Source: Streptomyces sp. DG2A-72 (GTDB lineage Bacteria; Actinomycetota; Actinomycetes; Streptomycetales; Streptomycetaceae). From it: 64,000 bases of DNA. Location of the stretch: NCBI RefSeq assembly GCF_030499575.1, contig NZ_JASTLC010000001.1, positions 2,504,001 to 2,568,000 of the forward strand. Direction: 5' to 3'. The notes below the pieces were generated by a model that saw only the letters and a program-made list of their open reading frames with translations, was not told the origin of the DNA and searched no databases. This document shows positions 1 through 7,888 of the stretch, one piece after another. The position numbers were made by a program, and so were the translations under genes. How positions within the stretch are numbered: position 1 is the stretch's first letter; each line of letters starts with the position of its first letter.

Positions 1-404
1 AGCGGCTCGGCGGCCTGCCGGGTCGCATAGGCGATCGGGATCTGCGACATGTTCTGCACCCCGCCCGCGACGACCAGGTCCTGTGTCCCGGAGAGCACGC
101 CCTGCGCCGCGAAGTGCACGGCCTGCTGCGAGGATCCGCACTGCCGGTCCACCGTCACGCCCGGCACCTCCTCCGGCAGCCCGGCGGCCAGCCAGCAGGT
201 GCGGGCGATGTCGCCGGCCTGCGGCCCGACCGCGTCCAGGCAGCCGAAGACGACGTCCTCGACGGCGGCGGGATCGACGCCTGACCGCGCGATCAGCTCC
301 TTCAGCACATGCGCACCCAGATCGGCCGGATGGACCCCGCTCAGTCCTCCCCCGCGCCGCCCCACGGGCGTACGGACCGCTTCGACGATGTAGGCCTCGG
401 CCAT
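1..404 (-). CDS. fadA6: Acetyl-CoA acetyltransferase (thiolase), FadA6-like, 3' part cut by window edge
   Basis: Only the first ~134 codons are present; the gene runs off the left edge. It begins at ATG 404 (MAEAYIVEAVRTPVG), the standard thiolase N-terminus. The nucleophile motif VDRQCGSSQQ is visible with Cys89, and VAGGVQNMSQIP follows, as in the thiolases of steroid HIP breakdown. In mycobacteria FadA6 performs a thiolytic step in degrading the last two sterol rings. It sits 35 bp downstream of kstR2 and ipdF on the same strand, the same neighbours as in the KstR2 regulon, so FadA6 is favoured over a generic acetoacetyl-CoA thiolase. The missing part holds the second Cys and the His of the active site. 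Confidence 0.85.
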   Translation of the reverse strand, partial: MAEAYIVEAVRTPVGRRGGGLSGVHPADLGAHVLKELIARSGVDPAAVEDVVFGCLDAVGPQAGDIARTCWLAAGLPEEVPGVTVDRQCGSSQQAVHFAAQGVLSGTQDLVVAGGVQNMSQIPIAYATRQAAEP

Positions 405-439
405 GGCAACTCCCCAGACTTCCGGACTCCAGCAGTGGG

Positions 440-1060
440 TCAGGTACGTACGGCGATCCCGTCCAGCACCATCGACAGGTACTGCCGGGCGATCTCCTCG
501 GGGCTGTGGTGTCCGCCGGGCCGGTACCAGGACGCGGCGACCCACACCGTGTCCCGCACGAACCGGTAGGTGAGCCGGACGTCGAGGTCGGACCGGAAGA
601 CCTCGGCCGCGACCCCGCGCTCCAGCGTGGACAGCCACGCCTTCTCGAACTTGCGCTGCGATGCGGCGAGGAACGCGAACCGCTCCTGCGCCACGAGGTG
701 CTTGGACTCCTTCTGGTAGATCGCGACGGCGGCACGGTGCCGGTCGATCTCCCGGAACGACTCGGTGACCAGGGCCTCCAGCGTCTCGCGCGGGCCCAGC
801 TCGGCGGCGCCCAGGACGGCGTCGTACCCGTCCCACAGCTCGTCGAGGAACGTCCGCAGGATCTCCTCCAGCATCGATTCCTTGGAGTCGAAGTGGTAGT
901 AGAGGCTGCCGGCCAGCATCCCCGCGTGGTCCGCGATCTTGCGGACGGTGGTGGCGTTGTAGCCCTGCTCGGCGAAGACCTCGGCAGCGGTGTCGAGGAG
1001 CTCGCGCCGACGCTCGGGGGCGGCGGTCACCTGGGGCTTCTTCTTCGTAGGCACAAGCAC
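440..1060 (-). CDS. kstR2: TetR-family repressor, KstR2 orthologue
   Basis: A 206-residue TetR regulator. The N-terminal HTH lies at about residues 18-65 (RRRELLDTAAEVFAEQG, then TVRKIADHAGMLAGSLYYHF). The C-terminal ligand domain has VYRF/TYRF-(V/I)RDT and WYRPGG signatures that I recognise from mycobacterial KstR2, the HIP-CoA-responsive repressor of steroid ring C/D genes. GTG 1060 is taken as start; a second in-frame GTG at 1054 is possible. It is 19 bp downstream of the ipdF stop and 35 bp upstream of fadA6, so the three are probably one transcript. A near-consensus KstR2 box lies between ipdF and the divergent fadE gene, which implies autoregulation. Confidence 0.85.
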   Translation of the reverse strand: MLVPTKKKPQVTAAPERRRELLDTAAEVFAEQGYNATTVRKIADHAGMLAGSLYYHFDSKESMLEEILRTFLDELWDGYDAVLGAAELGPRETLEALVTESFREIDRHRAAVAIYQKESKHLVAQERFAFLAASQRKFEKAWLSTLERGVAAEVFRSDLDVRLTYRFVRDTVWVAASWYRPGGHHSPEEIARQYLSMVLDGIAVRT

Positions 1061-1079
1061 ATTGTGGGCCGCTCCGTGG

Positions 1080-1868
1080 TCAGGGATGCCGGCTGCTGAC
1101 GGAGACGACCTCTCCGGTCATGTACGAGGAGTAGTCCGACGCCAGGAACACGATCACGTTGGCCACCTCCCAGGGCTCGGCGTACCGCCCGAAGGCCTCC
1201 CGCGCGGTCAGCTCGGCCAGCAGGTCGGGGCTGGTCACCTTCACCAGGTGCGGATGCATGGCGAGGCTCGGCGAGACCGCGTTGACCCGCACCCCGAACT
1301 CGGCGGCCTCCAGCGCCGCACACCGGGTCAGCGCCATCACTCCCGCCTTCGCGGCGGCGTAATGCGCCTGCCCGGCCTGGGCGCGCCAGCCGACGACGGA
1401 CGCGTTGTTGACGATCACTCCGCCGTCGCCGCCGCTCCGGAACAGCCGTAGCGCCGCCCGGGTACACCGGAAGGTCCCGTTCAGCGTCACATCGAGCACC
1501 TTCGACCACTGCTCGTCGGTCATGTCGACGAGGTCCGAAGTCCCGCCCAGCCCGGCGTTGTTGACGACGACATCCAGACGGCCGTGCTGCTCGACCGCCG
1601 CCTCGAACAGCACGCTCACCTGCGTCTCGTCGGTGACATCGCACGGCAGCGCGGCAACGGCCGTCCCGAACTCCCCGGCCAGCTCGGCCTCGTACTCCTT
1701 GAGCCGCCGCACATGGGCGTCGCTGATCAGCACGCGCGCGCCCTCCTCCAGGAAGCGCCGCGCTGTCGCCCCGCCGATCCCCGCCCCGGCCGCCGCGGTG
1801 ATGACGGCGGTGCGGCCCTTCAGCAACCCGTGCCCGGGCACGTAGGCCGGACTCTCGACGCCTGTCAT
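1080..1868 (-). CDS. ipdF: Short-chain dehydrogenase/reductase, IpdF-like
   Basis: A 262-residue classical SDR. The nucleotide motif (TAAAGAGIGGATARR) is at about residues 24-38, NNAG follows, and the catalytic Ser (NNASVVGW) and YxxxK (HYAAAKAG) are intact. The C-terminal AFGRYAEPWEVANVIVFLAS and SSYMTGEV closely resemble mycobacterial IpdF, the dehydrogenase that oxidises the 5-hydroxyl of methylhexahydroindanedione propionyl-CoA in steroid catabolism. It starts at ATG 1868. It is first in a minus-strand run with kstR2 and fadA6 and is divergent from the fadE genes across a 74-bp gap holding the KstR2 box. The alternative call is a generic 3-oxoacyl-ACP reductase, which the context makes less likely. 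Confidence 0.85.
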   Translation of the reverse strand: MTGVESPAYVPGHGLLKGRTAVITAAAGAGIGGATARRFLEEGARVLISDAHVRRLKEYEAELAGEFGTAVAALPCDVTDETQVSVLFEAAVEQHGRLDVVVNNAGLGGTSDLVDMTDEQWSKVLDVTLNGTFRCTRAALRLFRSGGDGGVIVNNASVVGWRAQAGQAHYAAAKAGVMALTRCAALEAAEFGVRVNAVSPSLAMHPHLVKVTSPDLLAELTAREAFGRYAEPWEVANVIVFLASDYSSYMTGEVVSVSSRHP

Positions 1869-1884
1869 AGGGACACGCTAACCT

Positions 1885-1898
1885 ACCAAACACTTGTT
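1885..1898. promoter_or_regulatory. Candidate KstR2 operator
   Basis: ACCAAACACTTGTT matches the published KstR2 palindrome AnCAAGnnCTTGnT at 9 of 10 defined bases (A for G at position 6). It lies in the 74-bp gap between divergent ipdF and fadE, where a repressor would control both transcripts. Confidence 0.7.
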
Positions 1899-1942
1899 AG
1901 GGAAGACCGCTGAGGAGTTCACGGCCAAGGGGGACGCCACCG

Positions 1943-3082
1943 ATGGATCTCGCCTTCACACATGAAGAGGACGCCTTCCGGGCCGAGGCCCGCACCTGGC
2001 TGCACGCGCACGTGCCGTCCACCCCGCTGCCCTCGCTGGAGACGGAGGAGGGCTTCCGGGCTCACCGCGCATGGGAGACGGAACTGGCCGCGGACCGCTG
2101 GTCGGTGGTGGACTGGCCGAGCGCGTACGGCGGCCGGGATGCGGGCCTGATCAGATGGCTGATCTTCGAGGAGGAGTACTACACGGCGGGCGCGCCCGGC
2201 CGCGTCAGCCAGAACGGCATCAGCCTGCTCGCCCCCACCCTCTTCGACCACGGCACGGAGCGACAACGCGCGCGCGTGCTGCCGCCGATGGCCTCCGGCG
2301 AGGTGATCTGGGCCCAGGCGTGGTCGGAGCCCGAGGCCGGTTCGGACCTCGCATCCCTGAAGGCCAGGGCCGTCCGCACGGACGGCGGCTGGCTGCTCAC
2401 CGGGCAGAAGACCTGGTCGTCACGTGCCGCATTCGCCGACCGCGCGTTCGGCCTGTTCCGCACCGAGCCGGACACCCCGAAGCCCCACCAGGGCCTGACC
2501 TACCTGATGTTCGACCTGCGCGCACCGGGCGTCACCGTCCGCCCGATCGGTCGCCTCGACGCAAAGCCCGCCTTCGCCGAACTGTTCCTGGACGAGGTGT
2601 TCGTGCCGGACGAGGACGTGATCGGCGAACCCGGGCAGGGCTGGCGGATCGCCATGTCGACAGCGGGCAACGAACGCGGGCTGAAGCTGCGCTCCCCGGG
2701 CCGTTTCCTCGCGAGCGCCGACCGCCTGCTGACGCTCTGGCAGGCACAAGGAGAACCGGAATCCACGAAACGCCGTGTCGCCGACGCCCTGATCGGCGCT
2801 CGCGCCTACCAGCTCTTCACCTACGCCGCCGCCTCCCGCTTCCTCGACGGCCAGGAAATCGGCCCGGAGTCCAGCCTGAACAAGGTCTTCTGGTCCGAGT
2901 ACGACATCGCGCTGCACGAGACGGCCCTCGATCTCCTGGCCGAGGAGGGCGAGTTCGCGGACACGGACTGGTCGGAGCGGTACGTCTTCGCACTCGCCGG
3001 CCCGATCTACGCCGGCACGAACGAGATCCAGCGGGACATCATCGCCGAACGCCTGCTCGGCCTTCCGAAAGGACGCCGCTGA
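1943..3082 (+). CDS. fadE30: Acyl-CoA dehydrogenase, FadE30-like
   Basis: A 379-residue acyl-CoA dehydrogenase. It shows the flavin/substrate segment WAQAWSEPEAGSDLASL at ~125-141, QKTWSS, and the family C-terminus PIYAGTNEIQRDIIAERLLG. Mycobacterial FadE30 acts on HIC-CoA in the same pathway as IpdF and FadA6. It starts at ATG 1943 after AAGGGGG. It is divergent from ipdF and under the KstR2 box. Its stop overlaps the next start (TGATG), so it is coupled to the small repeat ORF and the second fadE. It could instead be the alpha subunit of a FadE31/32-type heterotetramer with the downstream gene; sequence alone does not separate the two. Confidence 0.8.
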   Translation: MDLAFTHEEDAFRAEARTWLHAHVPSTPLPSLETEEGFRAHRAWETELAADRWSVVDWPSAYGGRDAGLIRWLIFEEEYYTAGAPGRVSQNGISLLAPTLFDHGTERQRARVLPPMASGEVIWAQAWSEPEAGSDLASLKARAVRTDGGWLLTGQKTWSSRAAFADRAFGLFRTEPDTPKPHQGLTYLMFDLRAPGVTVRPIGRLDAKPAFAELFLDEVFVPDEDVIGEPGQGWRIAMSTAGNERGLKLRSPGRFLASADRLLTLWQAQGEPESTKRRVADALIGARAYQLFTYAAASRFLDGQEIGPESSLNKVFWSEYDIALHETALDLLAEEGEFADTDWSERYVFALAGPIYAGTNEIQRDIIAERLLGLPKGRR

Positions 3083-3183
3083 TGCGCGAGGGCTCCGCCG
3101 ACGCCGAAGAAAGCGCGACGCACATGAAGGAGGCCGCGTTGATGCCCGAAGGAACGCCCTCGATGCCGAAAGGTCGCCGCTGA
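3082..3183 (+). repeat. Degenerate 20-21-nt tandem repeat forming a 33-codon mini-ORF between the fadE genes
   Basis: About five imperfect units of pattern GATGCCSAARGRWCGCC follow each other. Each carries an ATG and a Shine-Dalgarno-like AAGGA/AAAGG. Read in frame from ATG 3082, they encode 33 residues of about seven-residue units (MREGSA, DAEESAT, HMKEAAL, MPEGTPS, MPKGRR). The upstream gene also ends in PKGRR, and both ends use TGATG stop-start overlaps, so this looks like expansion of the intercistronic junction. Whether the peptide is made is unknown; its role may only be to carry translation through to the next gene. Confidence 0.6.
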
Positions 3184-4133
3184 TGCGCTTCCTCCTCGAC
3201 GCCGAGCAGCGCGCGTTCGCCGCCTCGCTGGATGCGATGCTGACCTCCGCGGACACGCCCTCGGTGGTACGGGACTGGAGCCGCGGCGAGCACGGCAGCG
3301 GGCGCGCGCTGTGGGGCCGTATCGCCGACGCGGGCGTGTTCGCACTGGCGGTACCGGAGGAGTACGACGGACTGGGTCCCCGGCCCGTCGAACTCGCCCT
3401 CGCCTTTGTCGAGTTGGGGCGACACGCGGTACCCGGCCCGCTGGTGGAGACCGCGACAGCGGCGGTACTGCTCGACAAAACCGAACGCCTCCTCCCGCCC
3501 CTCGCCTCCGGCGAGACCATGGCCACCGTGGCGTACGACAGCCCGTACGCCCTCGACGGCGACGCGGCCACGATCCGTCTCGCCCTCAGCCCCGACGCCC
3601 TCCACCTGTCCCCCGGCCACGGCCCCGTCCGCCCCTCCCTCGACCCCGCCCGCCGCCTCACCCCCCTCGCTCCGGGCGGCGAACTCCTCACCCCCACCCC
3701 ACCCGTCGAGCAAGCCCTCACCTGGGCCCGCCTCACCACTGCCGCCCAGGCGCTGGGCGTAGGACTCGCCCTCCTCGACAAGACCGTCGCCTACGTCAAG
3801 CAACGCACCCAATTCGGCGCACCCATAGGCTCGTTCCAAGCCGTCAAGCACCGACTGGCCGACGCGAAGACCGCCCTGGAGTTCGCCCGCCCCCTGCTCT
3901 TCGGCGCCGCGCTGACGATGGAGCCCGCTGATGTCGCCGCAGCCAAGGTCACGGCCTGCGAGGCGGCGTATGCGACGGCGCGGACCGCGCTGCAGCTGCA
4001 TGGCGCGATCGGGTACACCTCGGAGTACGACCTGTCGCTGTGGCTGACCAAGGCCCGTGCCCTGCGCACCGCCTGGGGCACTCCGGACGAGTGCCGGGCC
4101 TTGGTCGTCAGGGGTGGTGGTCGCCGCTGGTGA
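3183..4133 (+). CDS. Acyl-CoA dehydrogenase, short beta-type (FadE32/FadE33-like)
   Basis: A 316-residue acyl-CoA dehydrogenase, shorter than the usual ~380. The middle domain is reduced, while the C-terminal helical domain is typical (TQFGAPIGSFQAVKHRLAD; QLHGAIGYTSEYDLSLW). This shape fits the beta subunits of actinobacterial alpha2beta2 steroid acyl-CoA dehydrogenases, in which active-site contributions are shared with the partner. ATG 3183 overlaps the preceding stop, and AAAGG 7-8 bases upstream serves as ribosome site. The 3' end overlaps the convergent qcrB gene by 26 bp. It probably pairs with the upstream dehydrogenase in steroid side-chain or ring oxidation; the substrate is inferred from context only. 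Confidence 0.75.
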   Translation: MRFLLDAEQRAFAASLDAMLTSADTPSVVRDWSRGEHGSGRALWGRIADAGVFALAVPEEYDGLGPRPVELALAFVELGRHAVPGPLVETATAAVLLDKTERLLPPLASGETMATVAYDSPYALDGDAATIRLALSPDALHLSPGHGPVRPSLDPARRLTPLAPGGELLTPTPPVEQALTWARLTTAAQALGVGLALLDKTVAYVKQRTQFGAPIGSFQAVKHRLADAKTALEFARPLLFGAALTMEPADVAAAKVTACEAAYATARTALQLHGAIGYTSEYDLSLWLTKARALRTAWGTPDECRALVVRGGGRRW

Positions 4134-5763
4134 CCTCCCGGTACTCCTCCACCGTCGGCTTCTCGATCCGCTTGTCGGGCCCGAACATGGCCTGCGCCAG
4201 CCGGGCCCGCAGCCGCTGGGACGGCTTGACCCGACGGCGGACACCGCCCGCGTCGACGAGCGGACCGAGCTCGTACGGTGCGTTCTGCTCGTGCTGGGTC
4301 AGGGTGAACAGCTGCTCCTGCGAGACGGGTTCATGGACCTCGATGTACTCGCCGTTCGGCAGCCTCTTGATGGTGCCCGTCTCCCTGCCGTGCAGCACCT
4401 TGTTCCGGTCCCGGCGCTGGAGGCCGAGACAGATCCGCTTGGTGATGCTGTAGGCGAGGACCGGCACCACGAAGACCGCGATCCGCACGAACCAGGTGAT
4501 GTCGTTGATGGACAGATGCAGATGGGTGGCCACGATGTCGTTGCCGCCGCCGATCAGCAGCACCGCGTACAGGCTGATCCAGGCCACGCCGAGCCCGGTG
4601 CGCACGGGCGCATTGCGCGGCCGGTCCAGGATGTGGTGCTCGCGTTTGTCGCCGGTGACCCATGCCTCGACGAAGGGATACACGCCGATCGCGAGCATGA
4701 CCAGCGGGAACAGCGCGAAGGGGATGAACACGCCCAGCGCGAGGGTGTGGCCCCAGAGGTCGATCTCCCATCCCGGCATCACCCGGATCAGCCCCTCGGA
4801 GAACCCGAGATACCAGTCGGGCTGGGCGCCGGTCGTGACCAGATCGGGGCGGTAGGGCCCGAAGGCCCACACGGGGTTGATGCTGGCGATGCCCCCCATC
4901 ATCGTCAGCACGCCGAAGACGAGGAAGAAGAAGCCGCCCGCCTTCGCCATGTAGACCGGCAGGAAGGGCATGCCGACCACCGACCTGTTGTCGCGGCCGG
5001 GGCCGGGATACTGCGTGTGCTTGTGGTAGAAGACCAGGATCAGATGGGCGGCCACCAGCCCCAGCATGATCCCGGGCAGCAGCAGCACATGGATCGGGAA
5101 CAGGCGCGAGATGATGTCGTGCCCGGGGAACTCCCCGCCGAAGAGGAAGAACGACAGATACGTCCCGACGATCGGGACGGACAGGATCGCGCCCTGGGCG
5201 AAGCGGATACCGGTGCCGGAGAGCAGGTCGTCGGGGAGCGAGTAGCCGGTCAGGCCGGTGATGATGCCGAGCATCAGCAGGGTCCAGCCGAAGAGCCAGT
5301 TGAGCTCGCGCGGCTTGCGGAACGCCCCGGTGAAGAAGATCCGCATCATGTGCACGAGCATGGCGCTGACGAAGACCAGCGCCGCCCAGTGGTGGATCTG
5401 CCGCATCAGCAGCCCGCCGCGCACATCGAAGCTGATCTCGAGCGTGGACTCGAACGCCCTGGTCATCAGGACGCCGTTGAGCGGTTCGTACGAGCCGTGG
5501 TACTCGACCTCGACCATGCTCGGCTCGAAGAACAGGGTGAGGTAGACACCCGTGAGGATCAGGACGATGAAGCTGTAGAGCGCGACCTCGCCCAGCAGGA
5601 AGGACGGGTGGTCGGGGAAGACCTTGCGCATCTGCGCCTTGGCCAGCCCGTAGATCCCGAGCCGCCCGTCGGCCCAGTCCGCGAGTTTCTCGCCCCTGCC
5701 GGGAGCCTGCCTGCGCGAGCGGGCGGACCCGCCGGCCTGGTCCACCGATCGTGCGCCGTCCAT
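4108..5763 (-). CDS. qcrB: Cytochrome bc1 complex cytochrome b subunit, stand-alone QcrB paralogue
   Basis: A 551-residue multi-span membrane protein. Haem-ligand histidines appear in two helices (H124/H125 with H138, and H225 with H240), and PDWY at 315-318 occupies the position of the Qo-site PEWY. An extra hydrophilic C-terminal region of ~130 residues matches actinobacterial QcrB. The protein moves electrons from menaquinol to cytochrome c. No qcrA, qcrC or cta genes adjoin it, whereas the housekeeping qcrB is normally in a ctaE-qcrCAB operon, so this is probably a second copy. Start is ATG 5763. The C-terminus overlaps the convergent fadE. It may pair with the main QcrA/QcrC or replace QcrB under some condition; that is inference. 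Confidence 0.9.
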   Translation of the reverse strand: MDGARSVDQAGGSARSRRQAPGRGEKLADWADGRLGIYGLAKAQMRKVFPDHPSFLLGEVALYSFIVLILTGVYLTLFFEPSMVEVEYHGSYEPLNGVLMTRAFESTLEISFDVRGGLLMRQIHHWAALVFVSAMLVHMMRIFFTGAFRKPRELNWLFGWTLLMLGIITGLTGYSLPDDLLSGTGIRFAQGAILSVPIVGTYLSFFLFGGEFPGHDIISRLFPIHVLLLPGIMLGLVAAHLILVFYHKHTQYPGPGRDNRSVVGMPFLPVYMAKAGGFFFLVFGVLTMMGGIASINPVWAFGPYRPDLVTTGAQPDWYLGFSEGLIRVMPGWEIDLWGHTLALGVFIPFALFPLVMLAIGVYPFVEAWVTGDKREHHILDRPRNAPVRTGLGVAWISLYAVLLIGGGNDIVATHLHLSINDITWFVRIAVFVVPVLAYSITKRICLGLQRRDRNKVLHGRETGTIKRLPNGEYIEVHEPVSQEQLFTLTQHEQNAPYELGPLVDAGGVRRRVKPSQRLRARLAQAMFGPDKRIEKPTVEEYREVTSGDHHP

Positions 5764-5874
5764 ACGTCGTCGCCTCCCCGTCGGATCTCACTCAGGGTGG
5801 CACGGCGGTCACGGCTCAGCCAACGGTGCGAGCAGACGGGTGGCGGGCGCTCCGCGGGCTGGGCTGGGAACGCT

Positions 5875-5955
5875 GTGCCGCGGGGGGGCCGTCTGTCGTC
5901 TGCGGGCCCGCTGTGGCTGGTCGCGCAGTTCCCCGCGCCCCTTTGGGGCGCGCTG
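5875..5955 (-). repeat. Streptomyces 3'-end hairpin repeat, copy A
   Basis: Read on the minus strand, the element begins 15 bp past the vWA gene stop with a GCGCCCC-AAA-GGGGCGC hairpin, then GGGGAACTGCGCGACCAG, then a less conserved tail ending CGGCAC. Copies B, C and D share this core and orientation. It may act as a terminator or 3'-end stabiliser. The rest of the 207-bp gap 5764-5970 shows no gene and should hold the qcrB promoter. Confidence 0.8.
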
Positions 5956-5970
5956 CTGAACCCCGTTCAG

Positions 5971-6696
5971 CTATGCAGGTCCCACGATCCCCGCCGCCCG
6001 CGCCGCCACCAGCCACTTCGGGAACTCGCCCACCAGCCGGTCGTACAGCTCGCCGTCGGACACCTTCCGCGGATCCGGGCCGGCGTGGAAGAACCCGGCG
6101 TTGTCGACGGCCCGCTTCTCCGGCACCGCCAGTTCGTCGAGCTTGCGCAGATACTCGAACTGACGGCTCTTCGGATCGCCGAAGCCGATGAACTGCCAGA
6201 ACATCGGCAGCCTGGCCGCCTTGCACAGATGGCGTTCCGCGGCGAGCTTGTTGATCGGGCCGCCGTCGGTCTGGAAGACCACCAGGGCCGGGTCCTTGGA
6301 GCCGCTGTCGAGGTAGTGGTCGATGACCGCGTCCATGGCGAGGTGATAGCTGGTCTTGCCCATGTGCCCGAGTCCGGCCACGATCTGGTCGATCCGGCCG
6401 CGATGGCCGGCGAGGGCGATGTCGGTGACCGCGTCGACGTCCGTGGAGAAGAACACCACGGGCACGGTTCCGTCGTCGTCGAGGTGCGCGGACAGCCCCA
6501 GCACGCGGTCGGCGAGCGCCTGCACACTGCCGTCCTTGTAGTACGGCTTCATCGACCCGGAGTAGTCGACGACCAGATAGACCGCCGCCCGCTGCCCGTC
6601 CAGGCCGTGCTTCGTGAGCGACACCCCGGCGCTCTTGTAGAGGCTGACCAGCGCGGGCGCGGTCTCCGCCACCTTGCTGAGACTGATCGCGGCCAT
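5971..6696 (-). CDS. von Willebrand factor A domain protein, TerF-like
   Basis: A 241-residue protein that is essentially one vWA domain. The metal-ion site is complete: DYSGSM (DxSxS) at ~49-54, a Thr in GKTSYH, and Asp in QTDGGP. It resembles the C-terminal vWA domain of TerF-type proteins of the tellurium/stress family. There is no signal peptide, so it should be cytoplasmic. Start ATG 6696 follows AAGGGGGAG at good spacing; the reading frame extends upstream without a convincing alternative. It is divergent from the rhomboid gene and followed by repeat copy A. The partner and function are unknown; no other ter genes adjoin it. Confidence 0.75.
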   Translation of the reverse strand: MAAISLSKVAETAPALVSLYKSAGVSLTKHGLDGQRAAVYLVVDYSGSMKPYYKDGSVQALADRVLGLSAHLDDDGTVPVVFFSTDVDAVTDIALAGHRGRIDQIVAGLGHMGKTSYHLAMDAVIDHYLDSGSKDPALVVFQTDGGPINKLAAERHLCKAARLPMFWQFIGFGDPKSRQFEYLRKLDELAVPEKRAVDNAGFFHAGPDPRKVSDGELYDRLVGEFPKWLVAARAAGIVGPA

Positions 6697-6865
6697 GCCG
6701 GCTCCCCCTTCGCTCACCAGAACTGACGCCGAGGCTACGGCACTGCTGCCCCACCTCTCCCTCCGTCCACAGGTGTTCGCTATTTTGTTCGCCGCCGTCC
6801 CCACCGGCTCGCCGCCCGTCGTCATCGCCATGAGTCCCCACGAGTCCCCACGAGGAGCCGGTTCC

Positions 6866-7771
6866 GTGGAACCCGAGTCCGCCGTCACCACCTGCTACCG
6901 CCATCCCAAGGTGGAGTCCCACGTCCGCTGCACACGCTGCGAGCGCTACATCTGCCCGGACTGCATGCGGGAGGCGGCCGTCGGCCACCAGTGCCCCGAG
7001 TGCGTGAAGGAGGGGGCGCGGACGGTACGGCAGGCCCGGACCGTCGTCGGCGGGCGGGTCTCGGCGACGCCTGTCGTGACGTACGCACTCATCGCGCTCA
7101 ACGTGCTCGCTTATCTGGGCGAGTTGGTGCGTCCGGCGATCGTGGAACGGTTCGAGATGCTGGGCGCCGGGCTGGCCGGTCCGGACGGCGGGCACTACGT
7201 GTGGCAGGACACGTATCCGGCGGGGTTCCAGCCGGAGGGGGTCGTGGACGGGGAGTGGTACCGGCTGCTGACCGGCGCCTTTCTCCATCTTCCGCCCACC
7301 GAGGGCACGTTCGGGATCCTGCACATCGTGATGAACATGGCGTCGCTGTGGAGCGTGGGCCGGGTCGTCGAGGCCCAGCTCGGCCGCGTCCGCTACCTCG
7401 CCCTCTATCTGCTCTCCGCGCTCGGCGGCTCGGTGGTGGTGCTGCTGCTCGCGCCCGGGACGCCGACGGTCGGCGCGTCCGGCGCGATCTTCGGGCTCGG
7501 TGCCGCCTACTACGTGATGGCCCGGCGTCTCGGGGCGAACATGGACGCCGTCAACCGTTTCATGGCGGGCCTGCTGCTGTGGCTGCTGATCTCCGCGGGG
7601 CTCACGTCCTGGCAGGGGCACTTGGGCGGGCTGCTCGCGGGTGCGGTGGTGACGGTGGCCTTCGCGTACGCGCCTCGGAATCGGCGCTCAGTGGTCCAGG
7701 CGGGCGTCTGCCTGGCGCTCCTCGCCCTGCTCGCCGTACTGGCCGTCGGCAAGGTCAGCGCGCTGACGTGA
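6866..7771 (+). CDS. Rhomboid intramembrane serine protease with N-terminal B-box zinc finger
   Basis: About 301 residues from GTG 6866, preceded by GAGGAG. The N-terminus carries a zinc-finger pattern (CYRHP, CTRCERYICPDC, HQCPEC) at ~10-50. Six or more membrane helices follow, with the rhomboid nucleophile in GASGAIFG and the helix-6 His in WQGHLGG. An Asn-containing NMASLW segment precedes these. Rhomboids cleave substrate membrane helices; the zinc finger probably recruits a cytoplasmic partner. An in-frame ATG at 6830 would add 12 residues encoded by a tandem GAGTCCCCAC duplication, but its ribosome site is poor. This architecture is common in actinobacteria. Confidence 0.88.
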   Translation: MEPESAVTTCYRHPKVESHVRCTRCERYICPDCMREAAVGHQCPECVKEGARTVRQARTVVGGRVSATPVVTYALIALNVLAYLGELVRPAIVERFEMLGAGLAGPDGGHYVWQDTYPAGFQPEGVVDGEWYRLLTGAFLHLPPTEGTFGILHIVMNMASLWSVGRVVEAQLGRVRYLALYLLSALGGSVVVLLLAPGTPTVGASGAIFGLGAAYYVMARRLGANMDAVNRFMAGLLLWLLISAGLTSWQGHLGGLLAGAVVTVAFAYAPRNRRSVVQAGVCLALLALLAVLAVGKVSALT

Positions 7772-7797
7772 GAGAAACAGCTTCGTGAGAAAAGCGG

Positions 7798-7843
7798 CGG
7801 CGCCTGCCCAATCGTCCGGTCGGGGACTAGGGGGCAGGCGCCG
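7798..7843. terminator. Bidirectional hairpin terminator between rhomboid gene and gltD
   Basis: CGGCGCCTGCCC (7798-7809) pairs perfectly with GGGCAGGCGCCG (7832-7843) across a 22-nt loop. It lies between convergent stops at 7771 and 7889. Confidence 0.7.
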
Positions 7844-7888
7844 TCGGGTGTTCCGCACGCCTTTGTGCGGGACGTTTCTTGGGGCCGA

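Noticed and set aside
83..1099. Plus-strand ORF of 338 codons over kstR2/fadA6
   Set aside because: Arg/Pro-rich shadow frame opposite genes with clear family motifs; typical of high-GC antisense ORFs.
5764..5830. Rex-type redox operator upstream of qcrB
   Set aside because: No TTGTG-n6-CACAA sequence was found.
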